From: Lampris incognitus
Taxonomy: Eukaryota > Chordata > Actinopteri > Lampriformes > Lampridae
Length of the DNA stretch: 64,000 nt
Direction of reading: 5' to 3'
Assembly: GCF_029633865.1 (NCBI RefSeq)
Contig: NC_079224.1
Span: forward strand, 23,430,895 to 23,494,894
Shown: positions 24,338 to 35,550 of the stretch, piece by piece
How the letters are laid out: each line of letters starts with the position of its first letter
Position numbering within the stretch: position 1 is the first letter of the stretch
Notes under the pieces: model-generated
Seen by the model: only the letters and a program-made list of their open reading frames with translations
Databases searched by the model: none
What the model was told of the DNA's origin: nothing
Position numbers and translations under genes: made by a program

Positions 24338-26541
24338 CAGGGGTCTCAAACTCAACTTACCTGGGGGCCGCTGGAGGTAGAGTTTGGGTGAGGCTGGGCC
24401 GCAAGTATTCCAAAAAAAAAGTACAACTGATCCAATGTTCTCAATCTTTTTTTTTTCTTGTTTTAAAATTTATATATACAGGTGATCAAAACAAGACAGG
24501 TAACAGTACAAGTGCAGGAACAAAAACGAACAGTGTGAGACAAAAAGGGGACACCAGGTTCTGTTATGACAAGATGGAATACTAATAAGCTAATAAGCTA
24601 AAAAAAACCAAAACAAAACAACAAAAACAAACGAGCTAGTGCAGGTCAATGAGCTCCATTTGAAGCACAGGAGGGGCATCTTGCACATCAAAGGAGAAGG
24701 GGTCAGCAAAAATTTGAAAAGTGGCTCTGTGTGTCTTGAACTCTGCAAACCTGTGATCAAATTGCTCCTGTAGCTTCACAATGGCATCAGCATACTTCTC
24801 ACCACTGAATGGTGTGCCTGCATCCATGAGTGCCTTGCATGCTGGGAAATGGCAGAGGTTTGTCTGAGAGAGCTGGGCTTTCCATAACACAAGTTTTGTG
24901 GAGAATGATCTCACGTTGTCATAGGCAGCACTGACAAGCTGCCCCTGGTTTTGTAATTTCTTGTTCAGTACATTCAGCTCATGTGTGATGTCAACAAGGA
25001 AAGCTAAGTCCATGAGCCATTTGGGATCACTTAGCACAGGAACAGCCATCCCAGCCTTCTCCATGAAGGCTTTCACTTCTGCTCTCAACTCAAAAAACCT
25101 CTTCAAGACGTTTCCCCTGCTGAGCCAACGTACCTCAGTGAAGTAGAGCACATCCTCATATGCTGACTCTATTTCCTCCAAAAAGGCGCGGAACTCCCGG
25201 TGCTTTAAACCCCTGGATCTGCTATGGTTGATGCATTTCACAACGACAGACATCACATTGTCAAACTTCAGGCATTTGCTGCAAAAGGCCTGCTGATGGA
25301 TAATGCAGTGCAGAGCAATGGCCTCCTCCACACCCTCCTCTTCCAGTTTTTTTTGAACAAGTGCCACCACTCCATTTCTCCTCCCTGTCATTGATGGCGC
25401 TCCGTCGGTTGTTATTCCAGCAAACCTCTTCCATGGCAAACCCGCATCCACAATGGCATCACACAGCTGGCGGAATATCTCCTGAGAGGTGGTCTGGCCA
25501 TGCATTGGAATCACTGTGAGCAACTCCTCCATCACTTCAAAACTGTCATCAACACCACAGACATAGATTGCGAGCTGCGCAGTATCAATGATGTCTGTGC
25601 TCTCATCAAGAGCGACTGAGTATGCACAGAAACGTTTGGCTTTCTCACACAGTTGATCATATATGTTACCTGACAGGTCAGAAATGCGCTCTGCCACTGT
25701 GTTGGCTGCAAGTTGCTAAACTGACCCTTCTTTTCCGGACAGACTATGCTTGCAGCCTGTAACATGCACTTTTTAACAAACTCCCCTTCTTTGAATGGCT
25801 TTCCCGACTTAGCAATCATCTCACTCACCACGTAGCTAGCTCCGACTGCTGCATCATTATCTTTGCTAGCTTTCTTGAAGAAATCTTGTCGCTTCAGTAA
25901 ACATGTTTTAAGATTGGCGACCCGTTTCTCTCTCTCATCTCCCTGGTATTTTGTATACTCATCAGCATGTCTAGTCGAGTAATGACGTCTGATGTTGTAT
26001 TCCTTGTGCACCGTAACTTTCTCGGTGCATGTAAGACACGTCGGGCTGCCTCTGTGCTCAACAAAAAAATATGCCGTCTCCCACTTTTCCTGAAATTGTC
26101 TGTGCTCGTCACCAACTTTTCTCTTCACGGCAGGTTTTGAGAAAGACATAACTGGGGCTTGCTGACAGGATATATTTTCCTTCCACTTGGTGTCGCTCCG
26201 GAATCAAGTTTCAACCAAGTTCCAACCGTTGCTAATTCGCGCTGCCCATTATGGTGCGTTCAAGTTGTGCTCGGAAGTCGGACTTTCTGAGCTCCGAGTT
26301 GGACATTTCAACTGGAAGTCTGAAATCCGAGTCTTCCAATTTACAACTTCCAACGTAACGGGAACGCACCATGACTTGACAACAAATGCGACACCGGAAG
26401 CTGTCATGAGCCTGCGTTATGGTAGCTCATAAGTGAAAAATAAAAGCCCAGGGCAAGCGCGGGCCGCACTAACACTAAACTTTGATGTCAAGTAGAGGGC
26501 CACAAAATAACGTCCCGCGGGCCGCGAGTTTGAGACCCATG
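24338..26541 (-). mobile_element. hAT transposon, GTF2IRD2-like transposase, defective
   Basis: It has a perfect 8-bp target duplication TTGTAAAA (24330-24337 and 26542-26549) and ends CAGGGGTCTCAAACTC and GAGTTTGAGACCCATG, Charlie-type hAT termini. The minus-strand transposase starts MSFSKPAVKRKVGDEHRQF at 26149 with a zinc finger (CLTC, then RRHYSTRH), and continues with SVALDESTDIIDTAQLAIYV, GITTDGAPSMTGRRNG and VRWLSRGNVLKRFFEL. One frameshift lies near 25700-25730. The frame stops at 24636, before the dimerisation region of related proteins, and A-rich DNA follows. It is 2204 bp and appears non-autonomous. A palindromic MITE (26251-26372) sits upstream of the start codon. Confidence 0.93.
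26251..26372. mobile_element. Small MITE nested in the hAT
   Basis: A 122-bp unit with perfect 11-bp terminal inverted repeats ATGGTGCGTTC and GAACGCACCAT, and internal partial palindromy (CTCGGAAGTCGG against TCCGAGTCTTCC). It has no coding capacity. The target duplication is unclear. It could instead be part of the hAT's own end region. Confidence 0.6.
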
Positions 26542-26951
26542 TTGTAAAATGTAGGACGATGCCTTTCTCATGCTTCAATGGAAGTCCCACATCTTGTTGT
26601 AAAGTGCTAAATTGACTGTTGAGAACCAAGTGGGCTTAGTTTCACAGCCAAATGGTAACTTCATCTGGTATGAATTTGTCTGTTTTTGCAAACAGCTTTC
26701 CATGTCTGAGAGTCTGCTCATGTTGTTCATGCTGAGTCTTGGAGTGGTTGAGAAGAGGAGGGACGGAGGTGTCAGTTGGGTTGATTGGACTTTTAATTAG
26801 AGAAGATGCCACAGAGCACATAGTGAGTGGTGGTGCCATTGGGGGAAAAACAGGCTTCCAATGTCTTGAAGTTAATGAATGTTTAAGAAAATGACGAACA
26901 AAAACTTCACGCCAAGCTTTCAATACCCTTGTGTGATTTCGTGATACCTTG

Positions 26952-27230
26952 TGTTGAGATATGACACCAGTGTATTTGTATGACTACTGTGTACTATTAT
27001 TTTGTTTACGACTTTATCCACAAGTGGGCGGTGTTGCGCTTGCATGCGCGGATTGAGTACGTCACTGAGACGCTGTTCATTTTCTTCTTCTCCCAAAACG
27101 ACCGAATAAACGGAGGCTGCATTTTTCCTCCAGCAGAAGTTGGGTAGTCAGTACGATTCTTTATAACGGTTTAATAATCCACTTCATCTGCGCAGCGATA
27201 GACATAAAATATTAGTCTAGTCTTCTAACA
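26952..27230 (+). repeat. 5' LTR of the copia element
   Basis: A 279-bp LTR, TGTTGAGATATG to CTTCTAACA, with AATAAA near 27104. It is nearly identical to 34176-34462. Confidence 0.95.
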
Positions 27231-27244
27231 GGTTATGGGCCCAG
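27231..27244 (+). promoter_or_regulatory. Copia primer-binding site for a half initiator tRNA-Met
   Basis: GGTTATGGGCCCAG, directly after the 5' LTR, is complementary to CTGGGCCCATAACC, the anticodon stem-loop of eukaryotic initiator tRNA-Met. Drosophila copia is known to prime from a cleaved half tRNA at this internal place rather than the CCA end. The complement is seen in the sequence; its use as a primer is inferred. Confidence 0.8.
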
Positions 27245-27798
27245 ATAACGTTGGATTATTTAGTAGTTTGATAAAAGAAGTACACGAAGTGTGATAACCT
27301 CGGATGGCGGGATGCGCGCAGGTTAGCACGGAGTAGCAAGTTAGCAAGTGTGAAGCTAGTTAGCATCGAGAGAGGCTATCGGGAAGCTAACGGAACGCTA
27401 AGCTAAGCTAACGCTACCTAGGGAGATGGAGCGGAAGAAGAGCAGGTGGCCCACATTCAACGGACAGGCCGATGAGTATGAACTGTGGGAAGAGCGAATG
27501 CTCTGTTGCATGCATGGTGTGGGGCTGAAAACCACCATTCTTACCGAGCCCGCGGGACCTTTGACAGCGGAAGAGCAGGCCCTAGACGAGGAGCGGAACG
27601 CGGACGCCTACTGCGCATTGGCGCCTTTATTGGACAACACAAGCTTGGGACTGATCTTCAGAGAAACGAAGAACAAAGGTAGAGAGAGTCTACGGGTGTT
27701 GCGGGAACATTACATTGGTAAGGGCAGACCCCGGATTGTCACTCTGTATGTAACATTGACCGGGCTAAAGAAAGCTGATAATGAGACGATAACCGAAT

Positions 27799-30700
27799 TG
27801 GGGCTGCAACGATTAGTCGACATAATCGACGACGTCGATCATAAAAACTCGTCGACGCAGAATTTTAGCTTCGACGCGTCGTATAAAAACAATCAGAGCC
27901 AGTAACGTTAACTCAAAACCGCACAAATGTTCATTTGTAACTGCAATGCCCTATAGGAAGTGCTGGGGGCAGTATCGCTTCCATCGTCTGATATAACTGC
28001 ATTTTGCATGAACGACGAAGAAAAGAAGAAAGCGTATGAACGATGGCGGAAAGGAGAGCGAATGAGGCTAATGAAGAGCAAAAACCAGCGAGACCGAGAC
28101 TATCAAAAGTCTGGGAGTATTTCACAGATGACAAGCCAAAGAAGTCAGTTAAATGCAGAATATGCAAAGCCGAATTGGCATTCCACAGCAGCACTACGGC
28201 GATGCACGAGCATTTGAAACGCAAGCACCCTGAAGCCACGATGATTGCTACTTCGGATCATGGGTAAGTTTAGCTAGTTAGCCACAGTATCGTAATGTTT
28301 ACGTTAGCTTAAGTTACATGTTGTAAAACAGAACGTCTCAAGGGTGATGCTTGCTAAGCGAACGCTATTTCAGTTATGTGGATTCTGCGTATCCACCAAC
28401 GAGCTGTATGTAACATTAGCTAAACAGCACCAAGCTTGCAGCGTAGCACACTACAGCTTAGAGTTGTTTAGCTCCGTCATTTATCACCGAGTGTCGTGTT
28501 TTTGCAGACTGGAGTATTAACTAGCTAAGTTAAGTTTGCTAACGTTAGCTAAATGTTAACGAGTTCTAACATTCACTGACTGCAGTAACTTACTGCGCTA
28601 TGGGCTCTAAGTTTCTTTTTTTTTCAGTTGAAAAAAATTGAACTTTTTGGGCTAAAACGCAGGCAAGACTGCAGAGACGGGGAACGTTAGCACCATCTAA
28701 CATTAGCTAGCTATCTTACTTAGCTAGTCAATCTGCAGTCTGCAAAAACATGACACGGTACTAACGTGAGCTGTCTGTAGCCTAGACAGTCAACTAGCTT
28801 TCCCAGTGCGCTCTAATCAGCTGTAGCTTGTCGTAGCGTTAGCTAGTTAGACTGGGTTGGAGCATATCAATAATTCAGTTGTAAGATATTTATTCATTTA
28901 AATGGTTTAATTGGTATTAGTCAGTACACTAAGATAAACTGATACCATAGCCTACAAATTGTGATGATAATTAATACAGCTTTCTGTTTTGTTCTCTTTC
29001 TATTTTAGTACTAAGCAAAGGCGTGTGGATGAGTTCATCCTGAAGAGAGGCTCATGCACCCCTCAAATGGCTGGAGTCTTAACAGAGAGCATCCTCAACA
29101 TGCTCGTCAATGACATGAGACCAATATCCATGGTTGAAGATGGGGGATTTAAGCAGATGGTCACCACATTCCATCCAGGTTACACCTTACCTTCCAGAAC
29201 TCATTTTACTAAGCTTATGGAGGGAAAGTATGAAGCTACTTTTGGTAAGGTTAAAGATGCTCTTAAAGCAACCAAGAACAAGATTGCCCTGACAACTGAT
29301 GCCTGGACCAGTGTCGCGACAGAGGCATATCTTGGCATCACCTGTCACTTTATAAGTGATGACTGGGAGCTCACTAGCTTCTGCCTTACAACCATGCCAC
29401 TCGAAGAACGGCACACTGGACCCAACATTGCTGCATGGATTGAGCAGGCTGTGGAAAGGTTTGAGATCCCTCCAAGCAAGATTGTGGCAGTTGTTCATGA
29501 CAATGGCTCCAATGTCGTACTGGCTGCAAACATCTTGCAGGAAAAACATGGGTGGGTGTCTATCCGCTGTGCAGGCCACACTTTACAGTTGGTGATCAAT
29601 CGTGCACTGAAACACCCTCAGATCAGTAAAGCACTGGGAGCAGCGAGGTGTCTCGTCGAGCACTTTAAAAGGAGCAAACTGGCTTCAAGCAAGCTTAAGA
29701 CAAAGCAGAAACAGATGGGGACCCCGGAACACAAACTTGTCCAAGATGTCTCTACCAGGTGGAACAGCACCTATTATATGGTGACTCGCATGCTGGAACA
29801 GAGATGGCCACTGACTGCGACTCTGTCTGACCCGGCAGTAACACAGAGAGGGAAACAATACCTAGACCTCAAAGCTGATCAGTGGACCCTGCTAGATCAA
29901 CTGGCCAAAGCTCTCCAGGCCTTTGAATGTGCCACTGTCTACTTGAGTGGTGAAAGCTATGTGACAGCCCCCGCCCTGCCTCCACTAGTCAGAGGGCTTT
30001 TGAAGTCCACCCACACTGCCTATGAGACCCACGATTTCGAAAACTGAAATTCCTGACATCGGAGGAGAGGTTCAGTGTTCAGAATAAAGTACAATCTCTG
30101 GCCCTACAGTCCAAGGATGGGAGTACTTTGAATAACCAGCACACCAGTGGGAATGAAGAAGCCACAGCAGCATCAGCTGACAAGGATGCCACAGACTCAG
30201 CTGAGGGAACTACAAATAGGTCTGTTTCAGCTCTCGATTCACTGCTTGGATGTGACTCAACAGACAGTGACAGTGAGACCAATGATGAACAGGATGCGCG
30301 CAACCAAGCGATCAGTAATGAAGTGCTGATGTACTTCGGAGAGCAGCCCCTCTCAAAGACAGAAAGTCCCCTGTCTTGGTGGAAATTGAATGAGGCAAAG
30401 TATCCAACCCTTGCATCACAAGCCAAATCGTTTTTGTGTATTCCAGCTACCTCTACTCCCTCTGAGCGTCTCTTCTCAGCAGCTGGGAACATCGCCTCAA
30501 AGAAGAGAGCCAGCCTCACTCCAGAGCACGTCGACATGCTCACGTTCCTGCACTGCAATTTAAAGTGTTTATGAACTGCAGGAGATCAGAGTAAGACACA
30601 CATATACACACACACAGCTCCTCTCACTCACACACAGCAAACAAAAGACCTACAGGTCTGTCCGAGCTGACTCATTCTCCCCTCCTGTTGGAGATGGTGG

Positions 30701-31247
30701 AGCCTAGTGAGTGGATCCACGTCCCCCTCCTGCACCAGGTTAACAGCCCCATCAGAACCGCGGTGCTGGGGCAGACGCTGCTATTTTGAGTTACTTTAAA
30801 ACATTATTTGCACATGATCTTTACGTTTTGACTTGCACTTTAATTTGTATTATTTAATTTATTTATTTTGTTTTTATTATGATTGATAATGCATTACTTT
30901 CATTTGTATTATTTCATGTATTTATTCAGTTTTCATTATGATTGATGATGCATTTGATTAAACAAGTAGCTCCAAAACAATTTCCAAATTCAAATGTTTC
31001 ATGAGTCATTATTTTAATTCGCTATGGGATCATGTTATGTTAAGGCAGAGAGACACAGGGCGACATTCACAAGTGTGCAGACTTAAGCGTGTGAGGTAAA
31101 ACGTGCACTGGAGCCCGGAAGAGGATCCGCGCCCTCAGGAAGCAGAGATGGAGGGTGTGAAAGAGATAATCGTTAGATTAGTCGACTAATCGAAAAAATA
31201 ATCGACAGATTAGTCGACTACCAAAATAATCGTTAGTTGCAGCCCTA
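27799..31247 (+). mobile_element. hAT transposon copy 2, inside copia gag
   Basis: The element is 3449 bp with a perfect 8-bp target duplication AACCGAAT (27791-27798 and 31248-31255). Ends are TGGGGCTGCAAC and GTTGCAGCCCTA. Exon 1 (28043-28263) carries an open BED finger and ends GATCATGG|GTAAGT; exon 2 starts at 29009 after TTTTAG. Compared with copy 1 it lacks exactly 118 bp in exon 2 (joined at 30025/30026, with a GA microhomology), which shifts the frame and gives a stop at 30047. The C-terminal part remains at 30128-30574. The copies are otherwise nearly identical, about 1% different by eye, and have the same orientation. Confidence 0.95.
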
Positions 31248-34175
31248 AACCGAATACATTATCCGAGCTGAACAAATCATTACGGCTCTCAAAGGGGCGG
31301 GAGAAGCACCGACTGAGGGACTAATGATGGCCATGGTGATGAGGGGGTTACCCGAGAGATATAAGCCATTCACTCTAATGGTGACACATGGCGACAGTGA
31401 GTTGACATTGGGACAATTTAAGGCCAAATTGAGAAACTTTGAGGCGGCTGAAGATGTAGCTAATGCTACAGCATCGGACGAGACGTCCGAGAGGGTGATG
31501 AAGGCCCACGCAGCGCCTAAGAAAAAGCCAGTGAAACGCTTTGAGGGAGATGATGAACAAACGGTGTGCTGGCGATGCGGTGACAAAGGCCATCGGAAAT
31601 CGGACTGTTCACGCAGCGTGTGGTGCAGCTTCTGCCGGGTCAAGGGTCACACGGACAAAGTGTGCAAGAAGAAGGACCGCGCTGATGGAGCCAGGTGTGC
31701 ACGTGAGCAAGGTGGCGGCGGCGGTGGTGGTCACGGAGCAGGTCGAGGTCAGGGACCGGGGAATGCTGCGGAAGAAGAGGACTACATCTTCAGAGTGCAG
31801 GCTGGAGAGACCAGCTCAGCAGGACCAGGACGACGGCAACAGTTCAAACCAGGATTGATTGTGGACTGTGGGACTTCTTCCCACATAGTCAATGATAAGA
31901 AGTTCAAGAGCTTTGACGGCTCGTTCGAGCCAGAGAAACACTGCATGGAGCTGGCGGACGGTAAGCGCACCTTTGGTGTGGTGCAGGGCAGGGGAGATGC
32001 TACGGTATGTCTGCTCGACAGTGAGGGGTGACGGTGTAGAGTGACACTGCGGAACGCACTATATATTCCATCGTACCCCCAAGAGCTCTTCTCTGTGAAG
32101 TCTGCGACAGCACACGGAGCCAGTGTGTTCTTCGAAGAGGGCAGAGATGCCCTGATGTCACCGGATGGTACCAGGTTTGACATTTTTGTACAGGGGAAAA
32201 TGTACTATTTGCAAACTGAATGTGTTGTTGAAAAGTGCCATGTGAGCCATGATATAGAAACTTGGCATGAGATAATGGGCCACTGCAACTATGACGATAT
32301 CATAAAGCTACAGGATATCACTGATGGTGTGCATATAAAGGGTAAAGTGTGTAAACCTGACAAAGAGTGTGCAGTATGCATAGAAGGGACGTTTACCCAA
32401 AACAGGAACAGAAAATCTACAGACAAAGCCAAGACACCACTGGAGTTGGTAAACACTGATTTAGCCAGTCCTGTGGCAAACGAGTCCATTAATGGTTTCA
32501 GGTACATGCAATCATTTACAGATGTGTGCACAGGGGCAGTGTGTGTTTATTTCTTAAAAACAAAGAGTGACACAGTGCAAGCGACCGAGAAATTTCTGGC
32601 AGATGTAGCTCCCTATGGGACAGTGAAATGCATAAGGTCGGATAATGGAACTGAGTTTACAGGCAAGGAGTTTCAAACCCTGTTGAGATGGAACAAAATA
32701 AGACATGAGACGTCCTGCCCATACTCTCCCCATCAAAATGGCGTTGCAGAGAGAGAAGGACGCACACTATTCGAGATGGCAAGGTGTATGCTAATAGATA
32801 GTGGTCTACCAAAGAGCCTCTGGCATTATGCTGTACAGGAGGCAGCCCACACCAGAAACAGATGCTTCAACAAGCACACAGGCACTACGCCATACACGGC
32901 AATGACAGGAAAAAAGTGCAACATGGCTAGAATGCAAAAGTTCGGGACAGAATGCTATGCTTACCAGCAGGACAAGGGAAAGTTAGATTCTAGATGTGAG
33001 AGGGGGCGTTTTGTAGGACACGACAAGAACAGCCCGGCCTACCTAGTCTACTACCCTGACCAAGAGAAAATACAGAAACACAGACTAGTTAAGTTTGTAC
33101 ACAAGGCAACTAGTGAAAATGAGACTCAGACACCAGGTCTGCACCCAGAAGACTGGGTAAGAGAGAGAAAGTCTGTTGAGACAGCTGCAACTCAGCCTAG
33201 AGTACAGAAAAATGTACAGACTGACGGTACACAGTCAGCACCCGAGGATGATGACAAGGAGCACCCAAGGGTGACATCACAAGCCTCAGCTAGTGGGAGG
33301 TACCCCCAAAGGGAACGCAACCCTCCGATATACCTGATTGACTATAGTCAGGGCGACAGTGATGACAGCTCACTCACTACTATAGATTATGCATACAGGG
33401 CAGTGTGCGGTGTCCCTCTAACCTTTAAAGAGGCCATGGAATCGCCAGAATCAGAAAAGTGGTCCAGGGCAATGGACGAGGAAATGGAGTCTCTAAGAGA
33501 CAACAAAACATTCACCCTTACGAAATTGCCAGAGGGCAAGAAAACAGTGGCAGGAAGGTGGGTGTATGCGATAAAGACAGATATAGACGGACACGACAAG
33601 TACAAGGCTAGATTTGTAGCAAAGGGATATAGCCAGAGAGCTGGGGTGGATTATGGGGAGACATTTTCGCCGACAGCCAACCTAACAAGTGTTCGAGTGC
33701 TTCTACAGAAGGCAGCTCAGTATGACTTGATTTTACACAAGATGGATGTAAAGACGGCCTATCTTCATGCCCCTATATACTATGACATATACATGGAACA
33801 ACCTGAGGGTTATATTGAGAAGGGAGAAAAACTAGTGTGTAAACTAGAGAAGTCAATCTATGGCCTCAAGCAGTCTGGCCGCAATTGGAACTTACTGTTA
33901 CACGAGTGTTTGACAGGTGATGATTTTACACAAAACCAATCAGACCATTGTGTGTACTCCAAGGAGTCAAAGGAAAGGATTTCATTGGTGTATTGCCCTA
34001 CAGACGAAATGGTTGCGGATGTAATGACGAAGCCCACATCCAAGGTAAAACTGAAGACATTTGCTAAGGCAATGTTTGGTGTGTGAAATGTGAGTGGTAT
34101 GGGTTATACCAAGTTTTTTTTTTGTTCTGTGAATATGAAAAGGTATACAGTAAGCTCATGATTCATAAGTGGGAG

Positions 34176-34462
34176 TGTTGAGATGTGACACCAGTGTATT
34201 TGTATGACTATGTGTTACTGTGTACTATTATTTTGTTTACGACTTTATCCACAAGTGGGCGGTGTTGCGCTTGCATGCGCGGATTGAGTACGTCACTGAG
34301 ACGCTGTTCATTTTCTTCTTCTCCCAAAACGACCGAATAAACGGAGGCTGCATTTTTCCCTCCAGCAGAAGTTGGGTAGTCAGTACGATTCTTTATAACG
34401 GTTTAATAATCCACTTCATCTGCGCAGAGATAGACATAAAGTATTAGTCTAGTCTTCTAACA
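34176..34462 (+). repeat. 3' LTR of the copia element
   Basis: A 287-bp LTR preceded by a purine tract (AAGTGGGAG). It differs from the 5' LTR at about three bases and two small indels, and is followed by the CCTTG target duplication. Confidence 0.95.
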
Positions 34463-34467
34463 CCTTG

Positions 34468-35383
34468 ATATCTAAGACCGGTTTCAACGAGTCCCGGGGG
34501 GGGGGGGCATCCCACAACCCTGAGAGCAGGATAAGCGGTTTGGAAAATGGATAGATGGATGGGTGGAGTTTTTTGAAAGAACGCTGTTTGAGTTTGGGTT
34601 ATGCCGTGGGAATTGCCTGCAAACACTCCAGACTCATGAAATTACACACAAAACATTTGACCGGTTATAGATTAACAGCTATTGCATACAGTATATTGGA
34701 GAGAAACACTTCAACACAGAAGTCAAAGGAGCCGTCTCCCTCTCTCCCCGAAGAGAGAGGACCTCAGCATCTTTATAGTTCAGCAAAACAAAGAAGTCTT
34801 ACATGTTTGGCCCCTTGATGTTTAAAGACAATCAATCATTCCTGCACGCGATGGCGAGAACCAATTCTCGCAGGAGTCAACAGTACAACACAAGCGCAAC
34901 ACAAGCATTGTTTTCTTCAGAAACACGGGCAAATGGAAACACAAGACTTGGGGCCAATCGAAGATCTCCTCATATGACGTGTTGTATTTTAACACTAGCC
35001 AAAAAACCCGCTAACATCCGCCTTTGATCAATGCAACATTGACCACCAAAGGCGGATGTTAGCGGGTTTTTTTGCCTAGTGTGAAAGAGGTATATTTCCT
35101 GACACACGATGTGTCTCATGACTCAACCTCCTCTAAAAGATGCATCCAACCCACATAGCAACACAGGCATCAAGAAACAAATGCATGACGAATAAATGAT
35201 GATTCTTAATGTTGGCTATAAATCTTTGGATGGCTGATATTCAAATATACACCCAAAACTTGCATGTTCTGTCACTAAAACATTTGCATCCGGGGAGTGC
35301 ATAATATGTGATGAAATGGGTGACGGTTATGTTCACAGAGCAAATACGCTTGTTGCATAATGACCTTCATTTTCAAATATCTC
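34468..35383. other. Non-coding stretch right of the copia element
   Basis: It holds a G run (34496-34507), a short V-SINE tail (about 34508-34561, AGAGCAGGATAAGCGGTTTG then GGATGG units) and the hairpin at 34993-35081. No exon was recognised. Confidence 0.5.
34993..35081. repeat. Palindromic element with about 35-bp arms
   Basis: Left arm 34993-35026 (CACTAGCCAAAAAACCCGCT onward) and right arm 35047-35081 are reverse complements with about one indel in a T run, around a 20-base loop. This is the form of a tiny MITE or fold-back element. No coding sequence is present. Confidence 0.85.
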
Positions 35384-35550
35384 ATCTCATCTCATCTCAT
35401 CTCATCTCATCTCATCATCAGCCGCTTCTCGCAATTTGTTTGGAGAAGTTTCTGAAAACAAAGCACAGTAACATGTAAACAAACAAATAACACAAACAAT
35501 AAATAATAACGCCCCAGGGAGTAAAATCTCATCTCATCTCATCTCATCTT
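35384..35550. repeat. Two (CTCAT)n arrays
   Basis: Pentamer arrays lie at about 35384-35416 and 35529-35549. The second is the 3' tail of the minus-strand LINE that follows. The first has CAGCCGCTTCTCGCAA attached and may be the tail of a second, very short copy of the same LINE family. Confidence 0.75.

Larger units (their letters stand above)
26952..34462 (+). mobile_element. Ty1/copia LTR retrotransposon (fossil), split by a hAT
   Basis: A perfect 5-bp target duplication CCTTG flanks it (26947-26951 and 34463-34467). Parts are the 5' LTR, a primer-binding site, gag (from 27426, resuming after the hAT) with a CCHC knuckle (CWRCGDKGHRKSDC) near 31570, protease (VDCGTSSHIVND) near 31865, integrase (about 32200-33000, with HQNGVAEREGR) and reverse transcriptase (about 33400-33900, with FVAKGYSQRAGVDYGETFSP). 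The order integrase before reverse transcriptase defines copia. It looks broken: besides the hAT, one to three breaks are likely, and pol is shorter than in complete relatives. LTR substitutions are about 3 in 279, so it is young. The half-tRNA primer recalls the copia/GalEa group. Confidence 0.93.
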
